Shown piece after piece: positions 38,640 through 54,335 of a stretch of 64,000 bases of DNA. The notes under the pieces were generated by a model. The model saw nothing but the letters and a program-made list of their open reading frames with translations, was not told the origin of the DNA and searched no databases. Made by a program: the position numbers and the translations under genes. Position 1 is the first letter of the stretch; each line of letters starts with the position of its first letter. Source of the stretch: Sesamum alatum (lineage: Eukaryota; Streptophyta; Magnoliopsida; Lamiales; Pedaliaceae); NCBI GenBank assembly GCA_034509735.1, contig JACGWO010000005.1, forward strand, positions 30,410,479 through 30,474,478, in the 5' to 3' direction.

Positions 38640-38950
38640 TCAACAAATCGAGGCATTTCCTTCTATAAATAGGCCTCGGTTGTCACTTCAGAAACACACC
38701 ATTCGAACCTCTGTTCTCCCTCTCCTCTCCTTTCTATACCTTTCTTCTTTTGAGTGATATAGGTGGTTGTTCCAAATTCCAACTCTCTACTATGAGTGCG
38801 CGCGATTAGAGAGTGTTGAGTTAACCTTGGAAAACGAAATGGATGTGACGATTGCACCACGGTCATACTGGAATTTTACTTTTAGAGCAGTGGTTATTCC
38901 ACGACACAACGATGTCATTTTATGTGTTTCTAACAGTTAGTTCATGTAAG
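38640..38950 (+). promoter_or_regulatory. TATA-box promoter-like segment (solo-LTR or non-coding unit)
   Basis: CTATAAATAGGCC at about 38663 is a textbook plant TATA box. It is followed some 30 bp later by a CT/CA-rich leader-like stretch (AAACACACCATTCGAACC). No protein is encoded downstream. An LTR promoter is the simplest explanation, but I could not define LTR ends. Confidence 0.35.
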
Positions 38951-40300
38951 TAATACACACTATTTGAAAGTTGCACGTGCTTTTGGACATAGCTGGATGG
39001 AGATATGACTGTTTGAATGAGTCTTGCCCAAATCAACCCGAAATATAGGGAGTTTGTTACCTGATGTTGTCAGGTTGGCCGCCGCGGATCTAGAGAGAGT
39101 TTATTGGAGATTTTTTAGTATAATGTGTCTTTAGATATTGGGAATGTGTATGATGTGGAATTCCTATTGTTTGCTGGTCATCTTGTTGTACTGGACTTGT
39201 TTTTGGGCCCTGCCAAATTAGATAAAAGTAGAGATTATAAGCTTGGTACCTTGCTCATGGACCAATAAGGTCAAGCCAGCCAGGCTGGTCAATGAGGGTC
39301 CACTTTCCTTATTATGGACTTTACAAAAAATGGTTGAGGGGTTATCATCAACCAACCACTATAACAATAAAGATGATAAACTTTGTCAAAATTTGTTGAA
39401 ATATTAATAGTTAAAAAAGGTATTTAATAAAATATGTCAAAACTTTGGAAAAATTTATATGTCAAGTAAATCTAGTGGATTGATTTATAAAAAATATTAT
39501 AAATTCAATAATTTTAAGTTAACGAATAAATCTACATTTTGGGGTATTAAATTTTTATGCATATCGAGACTCATACTCACGATTATTTTAGGATTTAAAC
39601 ACTGTCTATACCCAAAATATCTATTTCAATAGATATGGGTCCGCGCCCAGGTCTAATGAAATTGTACTTGGTCCGAGTATAAGTATTAACTATCCTCAAT
39701 TGGTTTGAGTCATGGTAAACAATTATATATATATATATATAATAAAATACTGGTTTATGATAATTAAATATGTGAAATGTATGGTTTTTTTAAAAAGAAA
39801 ATCGATAACTTCAGTATTATACCAAACCCAACTGATTTCTTTTTTCAATTTTTGTTTTATCGTTATTACAAGATAAAAAAAATACTTAAAATCCTCAAAA
39901 TCAATAATGGATATTGAGCGAATCATGCGAAGTCGCCGGTGGTTGTCTTTATTAGGAGGACTTGGTAAACTCTTGCCAGTCAAAGTCAACAACCAAACTT
40001 AGATTTTTATTTTGTCTTTGTAGTTGATTATGTTCTGTTCTTCAGTCCTTTGCGGAAAGTGAAATTACCTTGACTTTTGACCATACTTCTTTGAGCTTCC
40101 AAACGAAGAAAAACTATCATAACAATTTCCAATCGAAGAAATTATTTTCCTAACTACAAAATATTAATTTTATTTAATCAGTATTTCGTTGTACTGTAGT
40201 ATGTTATGGGCTCGTCTCGTTCAAATGATGGAATTTGATGAAATAGAACAAAACTAAGAGGGGCGGGGTGATTTACACTATTAAGGACACAAACTGTATT
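38951..40300. other. Intergenic DNA, no gene recognised
   Basis: Mixed composition, with an (AT)n run at about 39723-39741. The minus-strand 89-codon frame (39992-39723) has no family signature. Confidence 0.3.
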
Positions 40301-40307
40301 ATCGTTC

Positions 40308-40440
40308 TATGTTGTGTCACTAGAAGAACTATGACTTTTTACTATGATTAGATGTAAAAAATTATTAATGATACTAATTAATTACAGCTACAAAAGATTA
40401 TTAATCGTTGTTTCTATAAACGAGACTAAAACATTTGTTA
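40308..40440 (+). repeat. CACTA-like end, copy 3 (weak)
   Basis: Begins CACTAGAAGAACTATG and shares the 'ACTATGATTA...TTATTAAT' style of the other CACTA-like ends, but is short and diverged. Confidence 0.3.
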
Positions 40441-40458
40441 CAGTTAAAACTGAGTCTC

Positions 40459-40477
40459 GGGGGGGGGGGGGGGGGGG
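40459..40477. repeat. Poly-G tract (19)
   Basis: A homopolymer of 19 G flanked by GAGTCTC and TTGACCCGAGTC. The length is probably variable or an assembly estimate. Confidence 0.9.
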
Positions 40478-41676
40478 TTGACCCGAGTCTTGTCCCCAAC
40501 CATCCATGTTATCTGGGCTAAATTCGATGATGAGTTTTAAGTTTATGGACTCGACTAGATCGGGATGGGACTTGAGTTTTGTCTTGCACCCGTGCTGATA
40601 ATATTTATAAACATGTTTAATTTATTTAAAAAATATAAATTATATGTAATACATGTATTTATAAAATTAATTATATTTTTAATAATGATAATTTATTAAA
40701 CCATGCATAGCTGTAGTTCAATTTTCTCCCAATATAATTATTCACATGAATTAAACAAAATATATCTTATGCAACACCGGATCAAAATATGATGAATTAA
40801 GCTATAAATGATTGTTTTTTGGCAAAAAAATAAAAAATAAAAAATTATCAATTAAAGTGCATAATAAACCATGCAAGTATTTAGTTAAAGGTCGATAGAT
40901 AATATAAAAAATGCCAATGAAAATTAGTTTAGTTGGTTATGGTTCAAATTCTACAAACGTGTGCTGTTCAGTTTTAATAGTAACTATTTGTCTACTTTTA
41001 TTACAATTGTTGGTTAATTAAAAATATTTGATGTAAACAAATTTATAATTGTTAACAATTTGAATTTATAATATAATTGTATTTGATTCATCCCAACCAT
41101 AATTAGTCAAATACGGGATGTATAGCAAACGTTATATTACGCATATCTGTAAAAAAAAATTTAATTTAAAAGTACGTTAAAATAATCGGCAAACAAAATA
41201 TGGTGATAGCAAACACACGTACCCTTGATATTTATGTGTATATTACATTTAATAAAAAAAGTATCAAAGATAAAAAATGGCAACATATATTATATTTTTA
41301 TAGATACTTAGATAAATTAAAACAAAAAATAAGACGTAGCCATGCATGAATCAATTATATTTATATGGAAGTTGAAATTGAAATTCACAGAGGATTTGCT
41401 GCCATGCTGATTGGGATTTTATTCAATTTCTCAGCCGTTATTTTGGGATTTTTTTTTCAGTCACTTATTTATGCCGAATAAAAGCAATATTTCAAATAAT
41501 CGTAAATTTTTCCCGTATAATTAAAAATAAAATGCCGAACATTCTTTTTTTTTTTTTGAATTACGTACATACACATTTTATACACGTAAGAAATGCGTTT
41601 TAACCAATAAGATCCCAACAAATATATCAAAAAGTTGAGACAAATGGCAATAAATGTGAAGCAAAATTCAATCATA
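40478..41676. other. AT-rich intergenic DNA
   Basis: I see nothing coding here. Confidence 0.3.
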
Positions 41677-42120
41677 GTGTTTGGTTTTGTTTTTAATTTG
41701 TTTTGTTTTGATTTGTGGAGATAGAGAGAAAAAAATAGAGATAAATAAGTGTGTGTTAGAGATATAGTATATGTTTGTATTTGTTTTTGGAGTTAATTTT
41801 AAATAATGTAAAAATATATTGTATTTATTATGTTATATATTGGGAGACAAAAAACACTGTTCATTGTCAAATCATGTCTTTTTTATATATTTTATACATG
41901 TATATAGTAATATTTGTTTTTTTATATGTATTGTGTTGTATATTAGGAGACAAAAAATACTATTCATTGTCAAATTATGTTTCTTTTATATATTTTTATA
42001 AATGTATATATATAATAATAATTGTTTATTTGTAGGTGGATGTATGTATATATGGGAGAACGTGCCAAAACACCATTTACTGGGTGTTTTGAGTATTATT
42101 ATGTTTGATTTTATTTTCTC
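41677..42120 (+). repeat. Dispersed 'GGAGATAGAGAGA' repeat, copy B
   Basis: Starts GTGTTTGGTTTTGTTTT, then GGAGATAGAGAGAAAAA and TAAGTGTGTGTTAGAGAT. An internal unit of about 105 bp is present twice (GGGAGACAAAAAACACTG near 41842 and GGAGACAAAAAATACTA near 41947). It ends with an AAAACACC...GGTGTTTT dyad and GTTTGATTTTATTTTCTCA. The open frames inside are low-complexity artefacts. Confidence 0.85.
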
Positions 42121-42525
42121 AGTGTCTTAAAAACATGTGGGAAATGAAATCGAACAAAGGGAATAAGTCTACCTAAGTCCATGTTTGGCAAATGTTGTAC
42201 CAAGAAGAAGAAAATAAAGTTTGGTAAATATTAACCCCACACATTGACAAGAACTTGCCTAATGGGCAACCTATCAAAATATCATAATTACCCCCAACCC
42301 CCCTCCTCCCACCCCCCACCCACCATACCCCAAAATACCATTAATGCCCACCAACTCAAATTGTTCTTTCTACTCTACTCTCGCTCCACCACCCAAAGGG
42401 ACAATTTTACCCCTAATCAAAATCAAAGAACTACACAAAGGAAAATCAATTTTTATATAAAATTCATTTTCTAGGGTGAGTTTGGGAATTACGAAGCTCT
42501 CAAAGTCATTTTCAAACTCTATTAA

Positions 42526-42846
42526 GAGTGTGTTTGACTTAATTTATTTTAAAAAAATTAAAGATTCATACATCATAGATAATATTAAATTTTATATTTA
42601 AAAATTACTTTTGACATATTTATGAAACTTGTGAGATGTTACTAAATAATTTTGTGACTAATGAATAAAAAACAATTAGATTCTTATTTTTATTTTTAAG
42701 TATGCTTATAGATTTTCAATAATTAATATTTTATCTTTGTATTTTATAAATTCATTTTACAGAAATTTATCAAACACGGCACATTATTTTATAACACTTT
42801 AAATATATAAAATCTAAAATAATTTATGAATTACCCAAACACCCTC
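42526..42846. mobile_element. Tourist-like MITE (PIF/Harbinger), 321 bp
   Basis: Left end GAGTGTGTTTGACTTAA and right end CCAAACACCCTC (reverse complement GAGGGTGTTTGG) are inverted with mismatches. The flanking trinucleotide TAA is duplicated (42523-42525 and 42847-42849), the usual TWA target of PIF/Harbinger elements. AT-rich and non-coding. Confidence 0.75.
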
Positions 42847-42960
42847 TAAATATTTATATATATATATTTAAATCAAAAGTTGAAAGATAATTTATTTAAC
42901 TATTCCTAACACTTCCTTTATTTTCTAAGAACAATTGATAAACAAAATTATCATTTTATA

Positions 42961-43133
42961 AAAGGTACAACGGGCGCTCCTCAGTTTTGTCATAATTACA
43001 AAGACTATCTTATTATTTTAAAAATTACAAATACCCTTCTAAAATTAACGACTGTATAACAATTACCCTCTACAATGGGCTATTATGAGAGATATTTGTA
43101 ATGAAGGCAAAAGAGTCCGTTGTAATTTAATTT
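42961..43133. repeat. Short MITE-like repeat upstream of the kinase
   Basis: Left GGTACAACGGGCGCTCCTC and right GAGTCCGTTGTAATTTA are weakly inverted. The interior has ATTACAAATACCC/GATATTTGTAATG arms of the same general 'AATTACA' repeat type as 48383-48790. It lies about 380 bp upstream of the kinase ATG. Confidence 0.45.
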
Positions 43134-43283
43134 TTTTATGTTAAACAATTAAATTTTTTACCAAGTATATAATAAAAAGAACTTATTGTTCCAAGAATTA
43201 ATTATTTTTAGAATTTAATCATATTATTTGATGAATATTCCAAAAACTAGACTAAGAATAAATAAATAATTAGAAGTAGATAT

Positions 43284-43509
43284 TATAAAGCTATAAGACA
43301 ATGATTTTTCCATTATTTTAATATAATAAAATATTTAAACGTCTTTTATTTTTTTCAAATACCAAAAATTTACTCTATCTGACCCCGCGTTTTCTTCTCT
43401 CTCTCCCCATTGCCTGCTCTAACCATACTCTCCTCCGCCACCACCACTGACGGCGGCTCAGCCACAAAAACCACCTCTTCCTCCTCCTTGAGCGTCTATT
43501 TTCTTCGAC
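43284..43509 (+). promoter_or_regulatory. Core promoter and 5' leader of the CDPK gene
   Basis: A TATAAAG motif at 43284-43290 is followed by a pyrimidine-rich stretch (CTTCTCTCTCTCCCC at about 43392) that ends in the kinase ATG at 43510. The transcription start is inferred, not visible. Confidence 0.35.
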
Positions 43510-47875
<4,366 letters not shown>

Positions 47876-48382
47876 ATGTTTCCACGATAGATTGTATATC
47901 ATCCATTTCCGCTTCTTCTTTTTCCTAGTCTTCCGCTAATCAGCTGGAGCCACTCTGTCTCTGCTGGAAACCACACCCGGTCTTGCTTGAAACCTAGGAT
48001 GCTTCAAGAAAGCGTTCCTCGTTTTGCAGTACTCATGCACACGATACAGCGGTGGGAACCGGTTGTCTTTCCTCAACTGATGAAAAGGGATTTCTGGAAT
48101 GATGTGAATTGCTAGGTTTTTGTTCATAGGACTTGGTAGGAATTAGATATATATGATATAGGTCAGAGAAGTGTTTGATGTTTGTGTTGTATATCTTATG
48201 ATGTCTGTTGTTCATCTTCTGTTTCTTTCATTGTGCCTTTCTTATTCCAGAACTGGTGGGCAGTGGGCACAATAGAAATTATGGGATTATGGAAAGATTC
48301 ATTTATTCGAATGTTGAAGTCACTCCGTGGACTTTTGAATCAACTTTAGATATTGGAAATTTGACATTTGTGTTTTATTACT
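47876..48382 (+). other. 3' untranslated region and flank of the CDPK gene
   Basis: Gene-like composition continues after the stop to about 48250. No other gene is seen here. Confidence 0.5.
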
Positions 48383-48790
48383 GGGGGAATTACAATGACA
48401 TCTTCTGAGGTTTGATATAATTGCGGATGCCCTTAGAAAATTACAAATAACTCTTTGAGGTTTGTAATTTTTAATCAAGGGCTTGAAATTGTTTATTTTG
48501 TTCTTGATTATTTTTTTAAATTGTAGAAAAATCAGTCGAGTCAAATTAAATTATTGTTTATTTGTGTAAAAAATATAAGAAATCTCTTTTTGTGCATTTT
48601 TGTCCAAAAAATTTAGAAAAATTTAAAAAAATAATTCAATTTGCATAAAGGTAATTTGATCAGTTCATTTATAAAAATAAATTATTTATTAAATAATTAT
48701 AAACTTTAAGAGGATATTTATAATTTTTAAAATAACGAGGGATATCATAAATAATGTAAATCTTAAAAAGAAGTAACTGTAATTCCTTTG
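48383..48790. mobile_element. AATTACA-type MITE-like element
   Basis: Left GGGGGAATTACAATGAC and right ...AACTGTAATTCCTTT are inverted matches. Inner blocks such as GGTTTGTAATTTTTAA and ATTTATAATTTTTAAAATAA also pair. About 400 bp, non-coding, no clear target duplication. Confidence 0.55.
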
Positions 48791-49130
48791 TTATATTCAT
48801 TGTTTGAAATCAAAGTCTGTGGGTTCATTTGTTTGTTTGACTTGATTGTGACTAAAGTTGCTGATAATTTACAGCCACAGTTGAAAACTTGATTTTGATT
48901 TGACAATTGGAGATGCACAAGAGATTAACATGAAGTGAAGCCATTGCTATTTGCTAGTTACTGGTACTCTAGATTTTTTTTTTTTTTTTACTGCAAATTT
49001 ATGGTGTATTTTGTGTTGTATTTTATTATGTATAAATGGTATCTATATAAATTTTATGTTATATATGAATTTAAAATAATAATTATTTATACGTGATGTG
49101 AATATATAAAGTACAATATGTAACATCCAT
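48791..49130. other. Intergenic DNA
   Basis: No gene recognised. Confidence 0.3.
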
Positions 49131-49146
49131 GAATTCCACGAATTGA

Positions 49147-49406
49147 TAGATGAGGCCTAGTTCAGTTGGCGAAGTTGAGACCTCATGATTCTAGATATCG
49201 TGGGTTCGAACCCCCTGCGTGGGATGATGTTGTTACTATTATATAGTAAGTATTATTTGTAATTGTAATAGTTAGGAGTTATTTATGTGATATTGTTGAT
49301 TTGATTATTGTAATTATCTCTGTTCGATGTTGATATTCGACAGGACTACTTGTAATCTCTTTACTTTAATTAATAAAATTCATCGCTTCCGATTATAAAA
49401 AAAAAG
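49147..49406 (+). mobile_element. tRNA-derived SINE
   Basis: The head carries RNA polymerase III boxes: an A-box-like TAGTTCAGTTGG (49158-49169) and a B-box GGGTTCGAACCCC (about 49202-49214), about 35 bp apart as in a tRNA. A body unrelated to tRNA follows, then a short A-tail (49397-49405). Flanking GAATTCCACGAATTGA (49131-49146) and GAATTCGATGGATTGG (49407-49422) look like a mutated 16-bp target duplication. The tRNA part does not fold as a complete tRNA, so it is a SINE and not a tRNA gene. Confidence 0.82.
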
Positions 49407-49669
49407 GAATTCGATGGATTGGAAAAGTTGCATAATAGTTCATTATGTAAATCCGGCATCAGATAGTAGAAAATTAGGTCACATAAAAATTAAAATATGT
49501 GATTATCAATTTTTAATATTTTATCGCAATCAAAATATGTGTATATAAATGTGAATGCTGCATGATTTTTATTATTTGAAGTGATAAATAATATTTACTG
49601 TCATTTGAAAATACACATATTGGCTATTGGGGCACCTCTCATCCATTCAAATCACTCTGAAAAATATTT

Positions 49670-51935
49670 GGTGTCGTTTGGTTTTGTTTTCATTCTGAAA
49701 TTTCAATTTTTAATATTTTCATGTGCTTTTTATTTTTGTATTGAGTTTTGTACTTGAGATAAAAATATATTTGGATCAAGATACTTTGTGATATTTATTT
49801 TTAACAAAAAAACGCGACGGAATGAAAATATTTTTGAATTAGGATGTTTTGTGCTACTAGGAAGTATCATGAGCGTTGCACGTGTATAAATATATTTTTA
49901 GAGGTGATTATATAGTTTATCAGTTACAAAAAGAATTTATTTTTGTATTATTGAATCATTAGTATATATATAATTATATTTTAAAAAATATTGATAATAA
50001 TTATTTTAATTGACGAGGAAACCATTGAATTTGTTATTTGTAACTCACTCTTAAATTTAATTAATATATTAAATAAAATATATATTTATTCCTTAAAATT
50101 GAATTTTTGTATTTCATATTTAATAGTTATTATGTTTAATAATTTTGTATTGGAACAAATTAATGCAAAAATAAAATATAATATAAAAAGGATCCAAATT
50201 AAAATAAAGTGAATGAAGCCCCTTATTTTTGAATTTTTTTATATGAAATTCTCATTCAATAAAATTGATCATGTTTTATTAGTAGTGTTTTTTAATGTCT
50301 ATATGCTATTTTTTTAATTTTATTTGTGTTTGTTATTTTATTTTTGTGAAATGTTATATTTTTTTATTTTACTATCATATCTTGAATTCTTTTTTTTTTT
50401 TAATTTATCGATGTGTAATGATCTTAAACTAATTATTTATTAACTATTTTTTTTTTTGTAAAAATTTAATCTAATTACACATTCATAGTATTAGTATTAA
50501 TTTGTTTGCAATGTCCTATAATTATTCTAATTATATTTTACTATTAATTTTTAAAGTTTGTCAAAATATTAATTACATTCTTAATTCACCTCAAAATTTA
50601 AAATATTATTGCATAAATTGCTTGTTTTGGATTTTTAACTTCATATTTTTATGTGATTTCTTGATCTATTAATTCATATAAAGTTAATTGGTATCATCTA
50701 TTTCGTATTCAACAGTATTTTATATTTTTGGAAACATTAATCTTTTGTGTGCATACAAGATCTGTTAGGGATGGTTTCTGTAATTATGCAAAAGACATGA
50801 GTGCATTGTGTAAACAAGCCATAAATCAAGGGGTGTAAATGTAATTATCCCTCTATTTTATTATTGAAAGGAGTACCACAATAAGGGTCGAATGTTTTCT
50901 CACAATAGGAATAAACACTCAAGAGATTCTCACTTTGATATATTTAATCATAAATTGCACCTAGTAGTATTATTTTATCTCCAATATATTATAGTAAATA
51001 TCAAAAGTACATGAAAGTATAACCTCATAACATTTTCTACTACTAATATTACAATAAAATCAATTAGCCATGTTAATTTTTTCGTAAGCATTTCTAAATT
51101 AATAAGATTGATAAATCTTATTTAAAATTTCATTATATTATATATATATATATATTGATTTTGATGTTTAGTATTTTATGTATTACTCGAATGCTTTTTA
51201 TTTGAAATTATATTGTACCCTAGTAATATTTTTTAAAGTATTTAAAAAATATCTTCTAACAAATTAATCGCATGGACATATTATTAGCCTATTTTTCTTT
51301 TTGTAGGATATATTTATCATTGTCCAAGTAGTTTTGAGGCATTAAGACTCTTAAATAGTCTTTTTTGATAGAAATTTATTCTTTTATAACAAATTTTTTA
51401 TTTATTATTAAAAAATAACTTAATTAAAAGTATGAATGTCTTTTCACAATGGGGAACAAACACATAAAAGATTCACACTTTTATATATAGTATAGATATA
51501 GATATAGATATAGATTTTTGTATACGAAAAAACGTAACAGAATGAAAATATATTTAGGTATAGAATAGAAAATATATTTGTGCTATTTTTGTATTGAGTT
51601 TCGTATGTGAGATAAAAATATATTTGGGCCAGGATACTTTGTGATATTTATTTTTAATGAAAATATATGACGAAATGAAAATATTTTTGAATTTTAGATA
51701 TTTTGTGCTAATTTTGTATACGAAAGACGCAATAGAGTAAAAATATATTTAGGATGATTTGTGATAATTTTTTATACGAAGAGGTGATATTTTGTAATAG
51801 TTTTTTATGTGGAGAAACGTCATAAAATGAGTTCTCTAAAATTTATGGTCCAATCTCACAAAAGAAGGTGTAACCAAATATAATATCACAATTTGAAATA
51901 GTATAAAATTAAAAATGTGACAAAAAACAAAACTC
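49670..51935. repeat. Repetitive host element around a Helitron insertion
   Basis: On both sides of the Helitron-like insertion the host has related units such as GATAAAAATATATTTGG, ACTTTGTGATATTTATTTTTA, GAATGAAAATATTTTTGAATT and TTTTGTATACGAAA, repeated three or more times between 49740-49856 and 51510-51790. The left edge (GGTGTCGTTTGGTTTTGTTTT) and right edge (ACAAAAAACAAAACTCCG) are loosely inverted. No protein is encoded. Confidence 0.5.
49857..51496 (-). mobile_element. Helitron-like non-autonomous element
   Basis: Read on the minus strand it begins TCTATACTATATATAAAAG (after A) and ends ACTTCCTAG (before T). It thus has the TC start, the CTAG end and A|T insertion without target duplication that define Helitrons. 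A degenerate hairpin (CACGTGCAACGCTCATG) precedes the end. Length is 1640 bp, AT-rich, with no Rep/helicase. The host sequence resumes on the other side, and a related uninterrupted unit is present at about 51675-51720. Confidence 0.65.
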
Positions 51936-52868
51936 CGATGCAGCATCTGGTGGACTTTGGGTGGACCGATTTCTAGCGAGTTGTTGCAAAGTTTGATTTT
52001 AGGAAATTATATGACATATTTTGTTGTTTATATTTATATTTTTTTAGATATGATGTTTGTTCTTGGTTGTATTTGTAATATTTTAGGAGTTTTTTGTAGA
52101 CAAAAGACAAATGCAAGCAAATAGCTTAAATATAGAGAAAAAGTTAAGAAGTCTACAGAAACGTGTACACGCTAGCTCGTGACCACGGGCTATCAAAAAT
52201 CCACTAGACAGAAGCGTGATGAACTTAGCCCGTGATTCACGGGTTATCAGACATACGCCGGGCGAAAATCACAGACGTGCTGGTCTGTAATTTTGATTTT
52301 CTGTAATATGAGAAGAATTTATTCCCTTTGTAATTAGCTCTAGAAGTTTGGTACGGAAATGATTAGGGAAGGAAAAAGAGTTTTATAGTAGGTAGAATCT
52401 TTTTCCTTTCCTACCATAATTAAGACTTATTATAAAAGGAGGAGAAGATGGAAATAGGAAGATTATTGAATTTTCAGCAGAGAAAAATGTAGAATCCACG
52501 TTTGGGAGCGAAGGAAGACGACGGCGAGCAAGTGAAGAAGTTAATTCGGTACCGCAGTGATAATTGTTCTCGCCCGATTTTCTACTCCATGAGTTTTTCT
52601 ATACCTTTCCCTTTAGCTTTAGTTTTAGTTAGGATGAACTAATCTATTTTGTGCTAGGACTTATGGAAGCCTAATTGATACAATGTTTTAAGTATTTTTC
52701 AGATTAATCTATTTTGTTATTTTCACATATTCATGAATTGTTGTGCTTGTTGCTATTATTTTGAGAGCTTAATCACCTCTTAGATTTTATTAATTATGTT
52801 GATGAACTGAGAGAGAATTTGGCAAAGTGGACGGTATAATTCATGGTGTGAATTGAATAATATGTAGA
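51936..52868 (+). other. Left half of the host of the LTR element (LTR/leader-like DNA)
   Basis: No protein. It contains TATAAAAGG (52434-52442) followed by a purine-rich leader-like segment. The sequence continues after the insertion at 59071-59530, which includes CTCGTGGGATCGATATC, a phrase I associate with leaders of plant gypsy elements. It is probably a decayed retroelement into which the younger element jumped. Confidence 0.4.
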
Positions 52869-53330
52869 TGATGTTGCAAGAATTTAGAAGAATTAGTCAA
52901 CAACAACGTGATAAAATAGTAAATATAATAATCGAATTAATTTATAACAATCGGGCACAATCGACAACACGTACAAGCCGATCCAAGAATATTGATTGAA
53001 TTGATATACTAGTAGAGTTCTTACAAAAATCCCCCCTCTCTTAATGAAGGGATGAATCTCATATTTATACTAGAAGTTTATTTACGGTATGTACGGCGTA
53101 ATGTCTTTATTGTCCTTCTTCTCCATGTCTTCAGATATAAATGGTAACGTTTTACGAGGACATAAGGGTCTTTTCCTTGCTTCCTCATTGATGAGGGGGT
53201 TTCCATGGATCAAGCCTTATTTGCTTGATTCCCTCCATGTTTTAATGGCTTTGGTTAATTTCCCTTGATTCTCTCTCACATGATGGGAGAAAATAAATGC
53301 TACTTTGACTTGGTCATTTTCTCCATATCA
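52869..53330 (-). repeat. 3' LTR of the retrotransposon
   Basis: 462 bp, starts TGATGTTGCAAG and ends CTCCATATCA on the plus strand. Almost identical to 58609-59070. Given the minus-strand orientation of gag, this is the 3' LTR. Confidence 0.95.
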
Positions 53331-53496
53331 ACTGCCCCGTCAAGTTCCAAGTATTCTAGAAGGAATGATTGGGACTTTAGTAAGTAGGATTCGTCTAGTT
53401 TCGGCAAGCATCTTGTTTCCCTTTCAAGAGATAGTAGGAGCTTGTGTTTGGTAGGTAGAATCTTCTTTGTTTGGAAATTTCTCCATCTCCTTCGTC

Positions 53497-53727
53497 TATA
53501 TATATGTATATTATTCATTCATTCTAGAGCTTTTTGAGCTTTTGTTCGTCGTTCACTCCTTCTTGATCTCGTGCTTTTCCGGTGAACTAGTCCTTTCGAA
53601 TGTCGAACCGTAAAGGTACTCATTAATCGTTCTCCTTTCTCGTTGTTTTCATTCGTAATTTAATTTCCTCGTAATTGCTTGCATCTCTTCCTTTCAAATT
53701 TTAGTCGTAAATTCTCGTTTTAGGAAT
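53497..53727 (+). promoter_or_regulatory. Possible internal antisense promoter and leader
   Basis: TATATATATG at about 53499 is followed 30 bp later by a T/C-rich leader. An ATG at 53600 (MSNRK) leads into a good donor AAAG|GTACT, and an acceptor TTTTAG lies at 53721-53723. This arrangement would drive the plus-strand gene inside the element. It is an inference from motifs only. Confidence 0.4.
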
Positions 53728-54335
53728 ATGGAATCTTCTCGTAGGTCTAGTGGGGCTCGTTCCGGTCATGGGGGGGGGGGGGTCGGCACGAGGCGGACGA
53801 CGCTGGCCGCGGCCCTAGTGGGCTCGGCCAGCGTCTCGGTCGAGGCGCCGGCCTCGACCAACCTGGTCGAGGCTCAGGCCGAGGCTCAGGCCTCGGGCAG
53901 GTCGGTCGAGGCACAGGCCTCGACCGGCCTGGTCGAGGTTCGGGCCTCGACCAGGATGACCTCGACCAAGCTGGTCGAGGCTTGGGCCTCGACCGTCCTA
54001 GTCGAGGTTTCGGCCTCGACCAGGGGATTGGTCGAGGCTCCCCGACCGTGGGGGCCGGGAAGGGCTCCCTCGGCTCGGCGGTCGGGGGTCTCTTCTTCGC
54101 TCTCCTACTTTTCCTTCGGGTGAAGGGTCCTCGCGCCGTTGTGTCCTTAATCCTCCTAATTCCTCCAATGTGATTGTCTTAGATGGTGATGATGATAGCT
54201 TTAATTTAGAGGTTATTGAGGCCATACGTAATTTTCCTGATTGTCCAGTTGATTCGTTAGATGTTTCCTTTGAGTCTAACTCATCTTCTCCAAAGGGGGT
54301 AGGTTCCAAGGCTCCTTTGGCTACTTCCACTGAGT
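53728..54335 (+). pseudogene. 5' part of the antisense gene, frame-shifted
   Basis: This plus-strand coding-like segment reads MESSRRSSGARSGHGGG, then a 'LVEA-AST' repeat region, then (other frame) VIVLDGDDDSFNLEVIEA and an acidic/Ser-rich stretch. The frame changes after about 54060 and again at the G8 run 54338-54345. A G13 run (53770-53782) lies at the start. The shifts next to G-runs suggest slippage, in nature or in sequencing, so the true N-terminus is unknown. Confidence 0.55.
53815..54052. repeat. GC-rich array of GGTCGAGG/CCTCGACC dyads
   Basis: Seven or so units of about 27-40 bp, each with GGTCGAGG (or a near variant) and, some 10-14 bp later, CCTCGACC. The array is thus both tandem and internally palindromic. 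It is CpG-rich in an AT-rich window. In the plus frame it encodes repeats of the type LVEAxAST. Confidence 0.85.

Noticed and set aside
49151..49225. Possible tRNA gene (A and B boxes)
   Set aside because: The acceptor, D and anticodon arms do not form a full tRNA, and a body, A-tail and target duplications follow; it is a SINE head.
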